Source of the DNA: Melampsora larici-populina 98AG31
Taxonomy: Eukaryota > Basidiomycota > Pucciniomycetes > Pucciniales > Melampsoraceae
Assembly: GCF_000204055.1 (NCBI RefSeq)
Contig: NW_006768778.1
Location: forward strand, 588,010-652,009
Direction of reading: 5' to 3'
DNA length: 64,000 nt
The notes under the pieces are model-generated. The model worked only from the letters and a program-made list of their open reading frames with translations, ran no database searches and was not told where the DNA came from. Both the position numbers and the translations under genes were made by a program. Below, piece after piece: positions 44,661 through 57,900 of this stretch (the first letter of the stretch is position 1; every line of letters begins with the position of its first letter).

Positions 44661-45120
44661 CGGGAAGTGTCACCACGACACAACATGACTTCAGATGTAT
44701 TTTTTTCAACCCGATTTTTCGAGTATTTTCATCTTTCACAAACCCATAATTGCCCTCTTTTCAATTCTCCATACGTGACACCATATATTCAATTCACCTT
44801 TTTTTTAAAATTCCCTTGAATTATGACTCTCTCTGACATTCAACCTGCGGACAATTGATCTTGACAATCTTAACAACTCACCTCATTTCAACTCGACTTC
44901 GACACCTCCTCAATACTTGACACACTGATGGGATGATCGCCTGGAAACCTTTGGTCATGGAAATTGAATGTATTGGTAGTAAGTAACTCGGCTGGGTATA
45001 CAAAAGTTGACTATCAACTTTTACTAGTAGTTGAGTCTCTCCTTCTCTTCTTCAGCCGAGATGACAATACTAATTTTTATCATCCTTTCAACTCATACTC
45101 TTCTTTCCGGAATTGATTTA
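44661..45120. other. No gene recognised
   Basis: AT-rich sequence upstream of the eroded gene at 45.1 kb. Paired tracts cggctgggtatac...ctcggctg-like and agttgactatcaactt form short hairpins. Function is unknown. Confidence 0.35.
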
Positions 45121-45123
45121 TAG

Positions 45124-45838
45124 GCAGAGGTTTTAACTCAAAAATTTAATTCTCCAATCTTGACACACGATCAACCTAAACTGCCCAAATCAGTTATTGT
45201 TTTGATCCAATCTTACTGTGGTCGATTTGATCAAAAACATAATTTGTCAGCTAAATTGATGACTCGACCTGATACAAAACTCAAGAATAGAACAGATCGA
45301 ATTCCACATTCAGTTGTTATCGGTGATCAATCCTCAACTGATATTATTTACTATCTCGACTCAAACTATACGGAGGTCTGAATCATATGGAACAAAGCTA
45401 ATGGCATGGTTTGAAGATCGCATATCACAATCTGATAGATTTTAGGTGAACAATCACAATCACACATACTATCACACCAAGAATCAGCATTGCATGAAGA
45501 ATTACATCTAGATCACGAATCACAATCATGTTTCAATATCCCTCCTCCCTCCTCATCCTCTCCTCAATCTAAATCAATCATACAAATCAACTCTGATAAA
45601 CTTGGAAAAAGGACAAAAAATCTGAACAACCGAGAGGATTCATCAAACCTCAAAGAACCTTTTGTTCTCCCAAAAAAAGAAAGTCGCATCACATCGTTTG
45701 TTTAGGGAAAAGGAACTTGGAACACATTTTGAAATGTATTGTTTTTTCAAAAAAGATGAAGATCTACTTTTGATACACGGTCTTGCAAAAAGAGACCAGT
45801 TCTTCTTACCTATGTATCCTAAAGAACAATGAGTATCA
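45124..45838 (+). pseudogene. Eroded AT-rich host-type gene, unknown
   Basis: An acceptor-like tatag is followed by an open exon (GCAGAGGTTTTAACTC..., AEVLTQKFNSPIL) continuing QPKLPKSVIVLIQSYCGRFD and ending DIIYYLDSNYTE near 45375. A donor and an acceptor (ttttag, about 45446) join to GEQSQSHILSHQESALHEE, then a Ser/Pro/Lys-rich stretch (45490-45705). A frameshift follows and the next frame reads REKELGTHFEMYCFFKKDED and LLLIHGLAKRDQFF before a stop at 45830-45832. The composition is like the host genes, not the transposons. Family not recognised. Confidence 0.4.
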
Positions 45839-47403
45839 ACCAAGTTGGTTTTCTAACATCAAGCTTTTAACTGATACCCAGAATTGCTCATTTGAATACA
45901 ACAAAAGTAGTCAAATCATCTTACCTTTTGACTTGTTGAAAAAATCGCTCCCTCTGGCTATGTTAATTTAATCATCAACTTTAAAATCTCAATGTTTCCA
46001 TGCCATTCCTTCGAGATTTACTGAGTAAAACAATGAAAACAAATGTATACAAACTGAATACATAGATGCAGAAGTAACAAAACCTTTATGGTAATTTTCA
46101 ATTGAAGGAAATTTACCTGAATTGAATGTCAAACCAATATAATACATGCTAGGATAAGATTGAATATACATATTCTATATCATCATCATTTGAATCATAT
46201 ACCAGATCAAATCTTTTGTTATTTTTGTACAAGTGATCAAGGAAAAATTACTGAAAAAGAAAGCAAAACCGAGAAAATCTGAACAATCAAGAAGATTTGA
46301 TAAACCTCAAGCAACTTTTTGTTTTTAGGATCGGGATTTAATTTTTCAACTTGATTGTTTTCAACTTTTGATAAATCACTTTCATGAGTGATAGTAGTAG
46401 TTAGAGATTTTCTTTGTTTGATGTCTCATTAACAGGTCGAATCGCATGAGCGAAAAAAGCAGATTGACGATCTTTTGATGTTTTTGATTTTTTAAGTAAT
46501 GGTTTAATCATTGATGATGTGATTGAATTAGTTGAAATCATGCATGTTAATGTGTTGGGTGGTGATGTCAAAATTGATGATCCTGCTATTGGTTCTGTTG
46601 TTCTTGTAGCTACAGCTTTATAAAAAAGTAGAAATCATTTGTTGATATTATTGAACTTAATCAAATCAAAAGAAAGTTTCCTTACTTTTCAATTCTGGCC
46701 ATTTCTATAATTGCTCTTTCTTTTTCCGATTCATCAATCCTTTGTTCTTCAGCTGCATCATCTAGAAATGCAACTTCCTCATCATCTAATGCTGCCAATC
46801 GATCTTCTTTTTTTGCAAAAAAACAAAACATACAAAAGAGAATTAGTCAATTATAATTTTTTGGAAATTGGAGAGGTCTTGTTGGCTTTAATTTGATTAA
46901 GATAAGATAAGTTTTTTCACTGAATTTTAATCGTTCTTCAAATGCTTCGTATTTTTTTTATTCTTGGCTTCTTTTAGGTTCTCACATAATGATATCATTC
47001 AAGTGATTGTCTGAAGAAGTGATCGGTCAATTGATTGATCGATTGTTTAGGAAGTAATAGATCGATTTTGGTAATGGGCTGATTGGAGATGTGGTGGATG
47101 CGAGTGTTTGTAGGAGGTTGATGGTGAGGATCCAGAAAGCCTATAAGATCAAAAGAAAAACAACAGAAACAAAGGAAAAAGTCAAAGAAATCAGCTTCTC
47201 AACAAGGACAGACAAACATGGACAAAAAGGTATACTCACCTGTGGTTGTAGCAATGTAATGCAGTAATAACAGGAAGATGTTGGTTGATGTTGGTCAAGG
47301 TGAAGTGGAGTAGTGATGGATGCGCTGTGAGTAAAATAGTAAACACAAAGATCCGGGTTTGAAAAAGAGTTTGGTGTCATGTTTTTGTCGGTATGACACT
47401 TGT
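45839..47403. other. No intact gene recognised
   Basis: AT-rich sequence with short frames. Fragments such as 46426-46620 (VARITSFVR-like echoes of the 45 kb remnant) suggest a second decayed piece of the same gene, but the match is weak. Confidence 0.3.
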
Positions 47404-47597
47404 CGGCCGTCAGACCGTCCGCCATGACTCATGTTACGACACGGTTTTTTTGGATCAAAAATCCATGTCGATGTGTGTCGGTATGAGTCGTGTCGGACGG
47501 TTTTTGGCTCGGGAATGATTTTCAACTACACATGACATGGAAAAATTACATGTTTAAACCATGTCGTGTTTATATGTCGGTATGAGTCTATACGTAC
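47404..47597. repeat. Composite repeat shared with 44113-44660 and 1684-1752
   Basis: The left 125 bp are the inverse of the split repeat at 44113-44660, and the right 70 bp match 1684-1752 in direct orientation. This appears to be the most complete copy of one short dispersed repeat. Confidence 0.65.
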
Positions 47598-47626
47598 ACC
47601 GTACAACATAGCACAGAACATGCACT

Positions 47627-49330
47627 ATTGATCCTCACATCTTGGATAACAGAAAAGTGGCAAGATGAAGAAATAGTACAAGCATTCTTTCTAGGTGTAA
47701 AGTCAGCATACCCCTCAGTTCACTGGGGATGGCTATGGTACACACTATATAAGAATAATTGTCCCACATACCTACTCCTGATAATCAAAGGCTTTCTCAC
47801 CAGAAGAACTATCAATCTGTAGATTCAGGACTTTGTCTCAGATACCATCAGTTATCATTTACATCTTCTACAACTCAGAAATCCTAGAACAAGCACCACC
47901 AGAACCAACAGGTAAGGAAATATCAATTGGCTTCATGGATGATGTAGTACATGGAGTAGATTCAAAAGCATTTGAGGAACACTTGATAAAACTGAAAGAA
48001 CTTGTCAACCACTTCCTCAAATGGGTGCAAAGTCATGGATTAATCTTTGACAAGAAGGAAGCCCAGCTCATGCAATTCACAACCAACCCAAAAGTGAAAC
48101 CCCCCTCTTTCATTATCTTCAGAGACACAGTTGCCCAGCCAAAATAACACAAGGTGAAGTGGCTTGACCCAAAACTAACTTTCAACAGCTATCTTCAACA
48201 CACTAAGAAAAAAGCAAAATCCATGCTTCAACATTTCAGAAGAATCAATAAATGTTATTCAGGTCTTGCAACAAATCAAAACAGTAAAATGATCATGAAA
48301 GTCTTGATCCCTAAAGTACTATACAGAAGTATTTCCTGGTCAATTGAAAAATTCAGCAAGAAATCAAAAAGTATCCTAGGCTCCATTCAGAATGGAGTCA
48401 ACAGGATTATGATTGGCGATTTTGGGGGCACATCAAACAAAACAATGAATCATGATGTTTATTGACCACCTTTCCATTAGACCGCAGCTTGAACAACACC
48501 GCAACTTTATCCCAACATGATGATCAGTGCTAGAAAATCACCACATGCAAACATTCATTGCACACAAATTGTTACAAGCACACAAGACACATCTGGGACC
48601 AATTCAGGACTTTCTACATACACTTTTAGCAATAGCAAGAGAAGATATTGAAACAATATATGCTCACCTGATAGCTCCATGGGAAGAAAGTATAGGAGAA
48701 TAATCAATGTAAGAATCAAGAAAGAAGATGTCATAAAAAAGATTCCACAACAAATCAACAATGAAGAAACAACCAAAAAAACACTGGTAGTCTTCACAGA
48801 TAGATCATTCATTCAGGAAGGTGGAGGAGCACTTTCAGTGTCCAAAGACAACCACAGAGCACAATCTGTTATTTATACTGACCATTTTCTAACCACAAGA
48901 CTGTGCAACTAAGGATTCTCCTGGCAGCAGAGGTAGCTAATGATATTTGCAAACAGAAACAACCGCCATCAACCAATTTGGCAACTTTTAGCAACATCTA
49001 TGGGGGACTGAGCCCCACAAACAACATACCAAGAAGGCCAACAAATCCAACTCCAGAACTGAGCACAAATGAGAAGACTACAGCAGAAAATGAAAATAAG
49101 ATTGTACTGGAAGCCCAGACATAAAGGTATCAAGCTGAAAGAACTTGCAGGTCATATAGCAGGCAAAGTAACAAGCTTGCAAGAGCTTTCAATCATCCTG
49201 CCAACAAGTTTAGGGAGTCTCAAACTTCACACCAAAGAAAATTGGCATATCAAACTGTTCCTATTTAAACCTGGCAAGAAGGCCTTGAGGACAAAACCAA
49301 AAGTTCTATGTAGCCAAAAGCCTATGTAGC
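47627..49330 (+). pseudogene. Non-LTR retrotransposon (LINE) reverse transcriptase and RNase H, dead
   Basis: Successive frames give KSAYPSVHWGWLW and YLLLIIKGFLTRRTI (RT palm), IGFMDDVVHGVD (the catalytic F.DD box), GLIFDKKEAQLMQF, VKWLDPKLTFNSYL and LIPKVLYRSISW. After a gap comes the RNase H start VVFTDRSFIQEGGGA (normally TDGS) and IRLYWKPRHKGIKLKELAGH. Order and motifs match fungal LINEs of the Tad1/I-like groups, though the clade cannot be fixed. The N-terminal ORF and endonuclease are missing and there are at least four frame breaks, so it is a truncated dead copy. The left end abuts the repeat at 47404-47597. Confidence 0.75.
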
Positions 49331-49820
49331 TGAACTATAAAAAGTTTGCACTCTACAAAATAGCTTGATCAAGAAACATATGAACTCAAACACACCATAC
49401 TCATTTCTTTCTTTTCTGTCTTTCTACAGCTACCTTACTTCTTGATATCACCATCTAACTCTTCTTCTCTTGTTAAAAATATCCCCTTCACAAAAAATCA
49501 AAGAATATGTAATAAACAAAAACTTGATTCAAAATTAAATAAAAAAACATCATCATCATCATCAACAACAACAACAACAAAAACAAGCAAGAAAACTAAT
49601 CAGAAGAAGAAAAAAAAGAATAATGTACTATGGTAATAGTAAATCAATTTGATGAAACATAGAAAAAAAAATCATAATTGTAAACCTCAATTTCATTCCT
49701 TTTTTTCTATTCTTTAAGAAAAACAAAACCTTCTTTTCTTTTCTTTTCTTTTCTATTCTTGACTTTATTGTAAAATTCAGAAATATAAAAAACAAAAGAA
49801 AAATCACACTTCACACTACA
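49331..49820. other. 3' flank, low complexity
   Basis: Contains (atc)n/(aac)n and poly-A tracts and a ttcttttcttttctt run. Probably the LINE 3' end and the U1-70K downstream region. No gene recognised. Confidence 0.4.
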
Positions 49821-51665
49821 TCAAAACCTAGGTCTTTTACTTCCATCATCATAATTGTTCCCACCACCACCACCTCCTCCATTTTGATGACCACGATAAT
49901 CATCAAATTCTCTTTTACTACCTCCTCCTCCTCCATTTGACATATTCTGACGACTTGCCCAACCTTGACCAGGTCCAGCTCCAGCATTGGCACCTGTTCC
50001 TGCAAAGCCTCCATTACCTCCTTGAAATCCAATACCTCCACCTCTAGGTGATGCAAATCGATCGCCAAACCCACCTCGATCTCGTCCGCCCCCGCCTCCT
50101 CCGCCTCCAGGTGATCCAAAGCCGCCTCCTCTTGAACTTCCTCCGCCTGCACTTCCGAATCGATCACTACTGCTTCTTCCTCCAAAACCTCGATCTCCTC
50201 CTCCTCCTCCGAACCCACCAGGTCTTCCACCCCCACCACCGCCTCCAGGTGGCCCGTTTCTGAAACCCCCTCCTCCTCCTCCGCCACCACCACCTCTGAA
50301 ACCACCACCGCCACCACCACCGCCACCTCTGAAACTTGGACCTCGAAACCCAAACCCACCGCCAATACCTGGCGGTGGAGCTTCAGCTGCTGGCACCGCT
50401 ACAACTGCCTTAGGACGTCCTCCCAGACCTCCACCTAGTCGACGTGGCTTCCATCCCTTCACGGTCCGACCCCGTTCCACATCAACGAGAATCCTTCGAC
50501 CCTTGATCTTCAATCCTTCTGCATCCTTGTAGGCAGCTGAATCCAAAAAAGTTGAATCACAATAGAAGGCGAAAATCCGGTGAAAGTGATAGGTTTGTTG
50601 AATCATTCGTACCGGTAGTGAGAGATCGATCGTTGTTGAAGAGTATGAAATGTTCGAGTTTTTCCAAGATTTCAAGTTCGTGATGATTTAGCAATAACAC
50701 AGATAGATACCGCGAGAGGTGTTGGTTGTATATGTGTGGGTGTGTATCAGGTTGAAGGTAGAATGATGGACGTATATATAGAGCAGCAAATATATGTAAA
50801 AAAAACACGCAAACAAAAACAAAAAGGAGTTCAACTTACCCATCTCTTCAGACGACTTTTCAAAATGGTTTTTTGATCAAGGAACTCTTTAAAATTGGAA
50901 GAGAAGGGAAACTTGGAAGATTTGATTCCATATATAACAAAAATGTGTATTGATAGAAATACAAAAAAAAAGATCTCTGATGAGAGAAAGATGAAAGATG
51001 GAAGAAGTGTGTAAGAAAGAGAGAAAGAAAGAAAAAGAAAATTTACCCTTCATATCTTTTTCTCTTTCAAAGAGTATAAAAGCGTATCCTCGAGACTTTC
51101 CTGTAAGTTTATTTTTCACGATTAAAAGTTTTTCGATCGGTCCATACATATCGAATTCTTTTTTAAGATCGGATTCGGTGGCTTCGAATGATAATCGAGA
51201 GATGAATAATGTCCTATATGGATCACCAGTTGCGTTAGGATCTTCTTTAGGGTCATCTATGTACCAAAAGACAACAAAAGGTTTAGTGATCAGCCAGATG
51301 AAACAAACGGATGGAAGAGAAAAGGAAATACACCCACAAGTTTCTTGTCGTGAAGCTTTTTCTTCTTTCCTTTTGATTCGATCTTCTTGACGACGTTCGA
51401 ATTGAACTTGCATAGAATCGGTTAAAGTTTCTAAAGGCATTCGATCGATCAAAGGATCTTTAGTACCGTTTTCTTGATTTATACCATCTTCATTGATCGT
51501 AGCTGCATCCAGTTTAAGTTGATCTAGTAATGGAGAAACACATGTGATATGTTTTTTATGAATCGATACATCTGGATCTCTTCCTAATGGTTTACAATAT
51601 GGTAAGGGAGCACGTGGAGCGAAAAGTTTGAGTAGGTTGGGTGGTAAGAGATGGGTTCCGACCAT
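49821..51665 (-). CDS. SNP1: U1 small nuclear ribonucleoprotein 70 kDa
   Basis: The U1 snRNA-binding protein of the spliceosomal U1 snRNP, which recognises 5' splice sites. Three exons: 51665-51338, 51256-51047 and 50536-49821, 417 aa. The N-terminus ([20 protein letters not shown]) is the family's conserved start, followed by a charged helix ([16 protein letters not shown]). The RRM spans about residues 125-200 with RNP2 TLFISRL and RNP1 RGYAFILF, then [20 protein letters not shown] and LGGGLGGR. The C-terminus is not the usual Arg-Ser/Arg-Asp tail but about 160 residues of Gly-rich sequence ([14 protein letters not shown]). The second intron is 510 nt, long for this genome. The gene symbol follows the yeast name; identity is certain. 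Confidence 0.95.
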
Positions 51666-53037
51666 GTTGATTGAATGAAAGTTGATTGAGAAGTTGAGTT
51701 GATGATGTGAGGTTTCTGGAAGGCTTTCGAGGTTGATGTGGATGTTGACAGTTGGATTGAGAATTGAATTGAGTTTCGATCGATTTGAGTTTTTTCTCAG
51801 TTCAAAGTGGTGCACCAGTCAAATTTAAATCAAAAATCAAAATCAAAACACTTGGGTTAGGTCTCACTCTCAATTACATATCACACTCACCAGAAATATT
51901 GAACTTGACAAAGATAGCTTGGAGATGCAAACAATTGACATGGATGTACTGTAGCTCTGATTGATGATCATGATCATAGTCTAAAATTCCTAAGACGTGG
52001 TAATGGCAGATTTAAACTATTATGAAAATATTGCAAGGTTGACTGTGTATCTCAGTGAGGAAATTCGATATTTTCTACCAATTTTTGGATTGGATTGTTA
52101 GGTGTTTTATGGGTCACTCTCGATATTATCTCAACTTGAATTATGAGAAACTTGAGGAGTGAAATGTGTAAGGTGATTGATATCCATGATTGAAAAGTTG
52201 AAGAGTCCATAGTGAAGTTACAAATGCCATCAGGCTGTGCCTTGTGAAATGAGACATAAAAAGAATGGTTTGAAAAAAGGATGACAATTTGTAGAATATT
52301 AGATGGAGCCAATGAATAAAAAACAAAGTGATATGCACGCACATTTTTTAAAACAAACTACCAACACCAGTTTCATAAAGGTCATTGACCATTTCCACTG
52401 AAAAGCTTCATGAGTGGTATCTAAACTCCAGAAAGATTGGATGTTGATGCCACCAATTGCATAATATCTGGATTAAAGAGCTGGCAATGTATTGAATGTT
52501 ATGTCGATCCAGGCTCTGAGAACACGATTGTGAGGACATAGACGAATTCATTGTATCTCAGATTCAGGGTATGTGTTTTGACATGGCACCTCTCCAAGTG
52601 AGATATCAAGGAGATACCATGATGATATGGCAGTTGAAGATGGTGATGGAGTGAAACAGGTTGACAAAGTTGAGGTGTGAACGTCCGAAGAGAAGAGAAC
52701 CATTTGGCCGCCAAGAACAAAGATACGATGATGCTGGTACATAGAAGATCTTCATGAGGGGCCTGCGGGTGAAAGACCCTTGTATCATCAAAGCTCCAAA
52801 GCACAACATTCTGGAGAAAGACCCGTATATTACCAATAGATATCAGGGTTGAGGATGGCAACAAGAGTTTTTCTCATACGTATTTCTATCTTGCGAGTGA
52901 TCAAAGAAATACCAAAGATTTAAAACAGTTCCACAAGACTCCTTCCATCGAAGCCTATCATCATTCCACAACTTTTGCCATCCTTCTATCACATTTTCCA
53001 TAAATATTTCACTCTCTTATTTTTCAGTTAAACAACA
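51666..53037. other. Divergent intergenic region between U1-70K and the CipC-like gene
   Basis: About 1.37 kb with both promoters. No coding sequence was recognised. The sequence shortly upstream of 53038 is T/C-rich, common before fungal start codons. Confidence 0.4.
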
Positions 53038-53981
53038 ATGGGTAAGAAAGATATATGCATCTAAGAACATTGATAATTTTATTCTAATCAATTATCAAGC
53101 TCTCTCTTCAACTTGATCCCATTCTTTTAGGTTTATTTTCTCACTTTTCTAAAGAACATCGAGCCGTAAGTTTTTGCATTGTCTCACATTTTCTAAATAC
53201 CTTTGCAACTCAATCAACTGGCTCTTCCTTTGAATTTTTAGAATGCTGAGTTTGAACAATTAACTCGAAGAGGTCCAAACGAAGGTTCACGAAAGGCTAG
53301 GTAAGTTCAATGTATTTCATCCTTTTTCATATTTTCTTTTTTTATCTTATGTTAACTTCTTTGGAATTTCTTCTTAGTGTTACACATCAATTATTAGCTG
53401 GTGCTGCTGCTTATGCTGCTTGTAAAGCTTATCAAGATCACAAGTCAGTTAATATCCTTCAATCCGAATGTTCTTATAAGTTTCTGAAACAAAAGAACAC
53501 GATTCTTTTTTGTCTGGTTGTGTTTTGGTTGTTAATCTTGTAGGAGGAGACATGGAAGACCTGTTAATCATGCTCAGGTCAGTTCATAATCCTTGACTTA
53601 ATCATCTTCAGAAAATCATTTCAGAATTATTCAACGTGTATCTCTCTCTCAACAGGCTAAGCAAATCGCTTGTGGATTGGCTGGGTAAATTTCTCACAAG
53701 CTCATAATCGACTATCTATATGGGATAACTCAAGCCCAATATAATTAATCATGGATTATTTTGTAGAGTCATGGTAGATCGACTTATTGAATCTCGTGGT
53801 CTTACTTCAATTGATAACCACAGGGCTAAAGACGCTGCAATGGTAGCAGTTATGGTTAGTTTTTTTTTTGAAAAAATAAATAAAAATAATTGTGTGTTGA
53901 TATGGAAATTGAAAGTGGTTATTGATTATAATTTATTTCTCATGGTTTTTGTAGAGTGCGCTTGATAGGGATGGGTATTGA
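53038..53981 (+). CDS. CipC-like protein (DUF3759)
   Basis: Eight exons with very small sizes: ATG G (53038-53041), 53131-53165, then exons ending at the donors near 53301, 53441, 53578, 53689 and 53853, and a last exon 53955-53981. The spliced product is about 113 aa: GLFSHFSKEHRA, FEQLTRRGPNEGSR, LAGAAAYAACKAYQDHK, GRPVNHAQAKQIACGLAG, DRLIESRGLTSIDNHRAKD and a final SALDRDGY. This is the DUF3759 family, known from the fungal concanamycin-induced protein CipC; members are small cytosolic stress- or antibiotic-responsive proteins of unknown biochemistry. All junctions keep frame and no defects were seen. The start exon carries only the initiator and one base. Confidence 0.85.
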
Positions 53982-54250
53982 GCTTGTGATTAGTTTATGG
54001 ACTTTGAATTGGTTAAAATATGTAAAATCAGATAAGAATAACATGATGTGAATCACAATCAGCATGCTTATTTCAGAAGTTCTTTGAAACAACGTTCTGG
54101 CTTCGGATGATTGACTTGATAGAAAAGAACGCACTTGTAAGACTTCAAGTTAAGCTCGGGTAACAACATCCTTGAATTGCACCAACTCCCCTTTCGCGCT
54201 GCACCTCACTGATATTCATGGCACTCTCAGGGCCTTGTAGTCTTCTCACT
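53982..54250. other. 3' flank of the CipC-like gene
   Basis: No gene recognised; ends at the target-site duplication of the LTR element. Confidence 0.4.
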
Positions 54251-54982
54251 TCCCTTGTGAGGGGTCACCTACAGTCTGGCTGACTCTTCACTAAAAAGAA
54301 GTGTGTAAAAGACTAGTAAGAAGTCTTCACTGGTACACCCAAGTGAAGACTGCAGTTAATTGACCTCTAAGGAGAGGATTTGATGCCAGTGGGATGGCTG
54401 AGTAATCCCTCTAAGGATCTTACTCTGAGCTCTGGTTGATCTTACAACTCTGGAGCCTGCAGTACTTTAGACTCTGAGGATTCAGAGGTGCCGCGGGGTA
54501 CTTTAGACTCTTTTAAAGAGGAACCCTTTGTAAATTCCAAGCTTGTTCTGTTAGCTATTGATCCCACCAGCTCAGAACACTACTTGAGGTTTTACAATAA
54601 CCTGAATAAGAAGTAGAACTATAATAATCAAGATACAACTGAATCACTATACTCAATATTCTTGGTAAAGAATCAAGTAAGATGTGATGAGGAGTTGTGG
54701 TATGATAATATGTTGTTCTTCTTCCAGAGTGGGAAGAAGAGGGGTTCATATATTCCAGACCTAGGCGTCAACTTGTGGTTGGCGCTTAGGTTTGCTTTTC
54801 TTTTGAGTTAGGTTTGGGTTAGGTTTACTATGAGGTTAAGTCATAGTAAGTCTTGTTACTTAAGTGACTCTTGAAACTGAGCCATGAGTTGTAATTCTTA
54901 TGGTTTTAAACAAGTTTCATATATTTACATATTATTTACATATGTATTACATGTATTTACATGTGTGTTTGTTAGTCCGTGG

Positions 54983-57900
54983 TAGGGCTGTGACCCGGAC
55001 CCGGCCCTGCCCGGCCGAGTCTGCCCGAGGGTCTCTAGGAAGCTCACAGTCCGCGCCCTGGGGCACTTAAACCTAACCTGATGAGAGTGACAAACGCCCT
55101 GCGGGCGTCCCGGGCGACCTGCCCGGCCCGGGCAGCCGACTCTCATTAGGCCATTTTCTCTCACGATTGTCGCGATTGGAGTAGATTCTCGATCAACAAG
55201 TTCCTGTCAGATCGTCTCATATTGTTTTATGTCAACCTCATCGCCTAGAATCCCTGTCACAAGATCTGCTTCTTCTTTACATCGTTCTGTCATGTCTTCT
55301 AGTATTGCTCCCTCAGATTCCATCTCCGAAGTGGCCTCCAATACTACAACTACCGCACGTTTGTCTTGGGTGTGGCAATACTTTGTCACCGAAGAGGTCG
55401 ACGGCGTCCTCAAGAACGTGTGCCGAGCTCAACAAGGCTTCATCAACGCCAACACCGCTGCCAACAACGCCGACGCACCCACTGTCATCTGCAACAAAGC
55501 TCTTGCTATCGACAAGAACGGCTCTACAAAATCGATGAGCCGACATCTTGATTGTGCACATCATATTGAACCGCCTGTTCAAACCAATCAACCCAGCATT
55601 GCGGCCTTCTACATCGACGGGGAGCCAGTCCAAGTAGGTTTTTTTCACACTTTCGTTGTTTTGTACTTTGTTTTTCACTGACTATTATATTTACTTTTCT
55701 TTTTTGTCTTTTCTTTCATTTTTCCTTCTTTTTTATTTCCTCTTGTAGGTTCAACCTCTCAACAGAGCCAACCTCAAGGAGGCTCTCATCCGTTTGGTTG
55801 TTAATCGAGAGGTTCCTGTCTCTTTTGCCAACGGCAGGGAGTTCCGCGAGATCATCAACATGATCAACCCCGCGGCTTTTGCCATACTTTCTAAACGAAC
55901 TGTGATTTCCGAAGGAATTCTAACCACCTTCCGAGCCAAACAATCAGCCATCATCAACCTTCTCTCTTCTGTCAAGCATATCAGTATCACATGCGATGGA
56001 TGGACTTCTCCAACCAACATCGCGATGCTTGGTGTGACCGCGCACTGGATTTCTGACGACTTTAAGCTCCGTGGTATTACTCTTGCTTTGAAGCCAATCG
56101 ATGGACCTCACACCGGTTCCAACTTGGCTTCTCACCTCAAGCAAATCTTGGACTATTTCCACATCTCCGAGCGCTTATATTGCATCACTGCCAACAACGC
56201 ATCCAACAACACCACCATGGGCCAAGCCCTCTCGACCATGATTCCTCACTTCGACACTTCTCAAAGTATTCATGGATGTATCGCACATGTCATCAACCTT
56301 GTGGCCAAGGCTGGACTTGCTGTCTTTGATTGAAAGGATCAATTTTCATCCGTCAACGCTCTCAATCCTGCCATACCTCAAGATCCATCTTCTGTTCCCT
56401 TGTTTGTTGAACCTACCTCCACTGCCGAGATCAGAAGCATACTTACTTGAATCCGTGGATTTCACAAGAAAGTCAAGCACAGTAGCCAGCTCAAGACCTC
56501 CCTCGACAATGCGATTGCAAGCTGTGGTGTGTTGGAACAGAAAGTCAGTTTAGTTCATGAGGTTTCAACTCGATGGTCATCAACCCACGCATCACTTGCC
56601 CGATTCATTCACCTTCAAGTCGTCTTAGATTATCAGTTTAATTGTAACCCACCACTTGAGGCTTTCAAACTTGATCACGAAGAGTGGGCTTTGGTCAAAA
56701 ACTTAGTCCAGTTTCTAGCTCCTCTTGCTGCCGTGACCAAACGTATGGAAGGCCATTTGTATCCGACTTTCTCTCTTGTTATGCCAGACTATCAGTGGCT
56801 AGTGGCACGGCTTGAAGCTGTAAGTATTTTTTGCTCTATTCTTTACATTTTTTTTTCTTCTTGTTTATTTCTTTTGTATGAATCGTTACTGATTTTAGCA
56901 TTTGTTTGTTTCTAGGCCTGGGTTGATTCAAGATGCAAGGAACTCAAAGCTGCGATCATGCCGATGGTCAAGAAGATCCTTCAATATCAAGAGGCTGCCC
57001 AGACGAAGGCAGCCTACGTATGTTCAGCAATCCTCGATCCCCGTCTTAAACTTAACGCCATCAAAGCTCAGACTATGGAATCACTCGGTTGGGGACAAGA
57101 AGATTTGATTCAATACTTCACTGATCACGCCGCCAGATTCAGACCAGCTCCAGATCCCGACATCGAGATCGTCAAAAATGAAGAAACCCTCGACGCTGAT
57201 CGTCCCCAACACTTCATAAAACGTCGCAGAACCATCCCGATTGAGCACGAGGTAAATGAATACCTCACTGCACCACAAGAGGATGAGACTTGTGACCCAC
57301 TTGTTTTCTGGCAAACTCACGAACGTCACTGGCCCAATCTTACTCGAATGGCGAAGGCAATGCTTGCTGTACCTGCCACGAGTGCTCCTTCGGAGAGTAG
57401 CTTTTCTAACGCATTGAGAGTTATGAGCGATCACCGAGCCTCTTTCACTCCTACCAATCTCGAGGCTCAAGTCTGTCTCAAGAGCTGGAATAAAGTCTTA
57501 GTTTAATATTACTTGATGAAGTATAATCGACAAAGTTGTTCTTTATTTTCTTTTTCATAATCAAATAGGTTCTTGATTAAATACACGAGAATTTAAAGTA
57601 GAGGCAGAGTTTCTTTTTATCTAAGTAGGTGCTCAATCTTGTCCTCTCTTGTTATCGAGTTTCTTGTTATCCAAGTATCCTATCAAAGTCGTTTTCTCTT
57701 GTTTTCTAAGTAGGCTCTCAACAGGATAAGTCCTCATTGATTTGGAAATACCAGTCTCAAAAGTTATCCCCCGTTCAAGTTTTATTGCCCCTACCAGTGA
57801 GCCTCGATCAATTTTTAACTTTTACGTGAGCCTCAATCGAGTTTTAAGTGAGCTCGAGTCATTCTTGCCCCTAGATGTGAGCCTAGAGCCGCCAGGCCCC

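Noticed and set aside
49811..50365. Long Glu/Val-rich minus-strand frame and the plus-strand Leu/Arg frame at 50048-50263
   Set aside because: Both are shadows of the Gly-rich coding tail of U1-70K in other frames.
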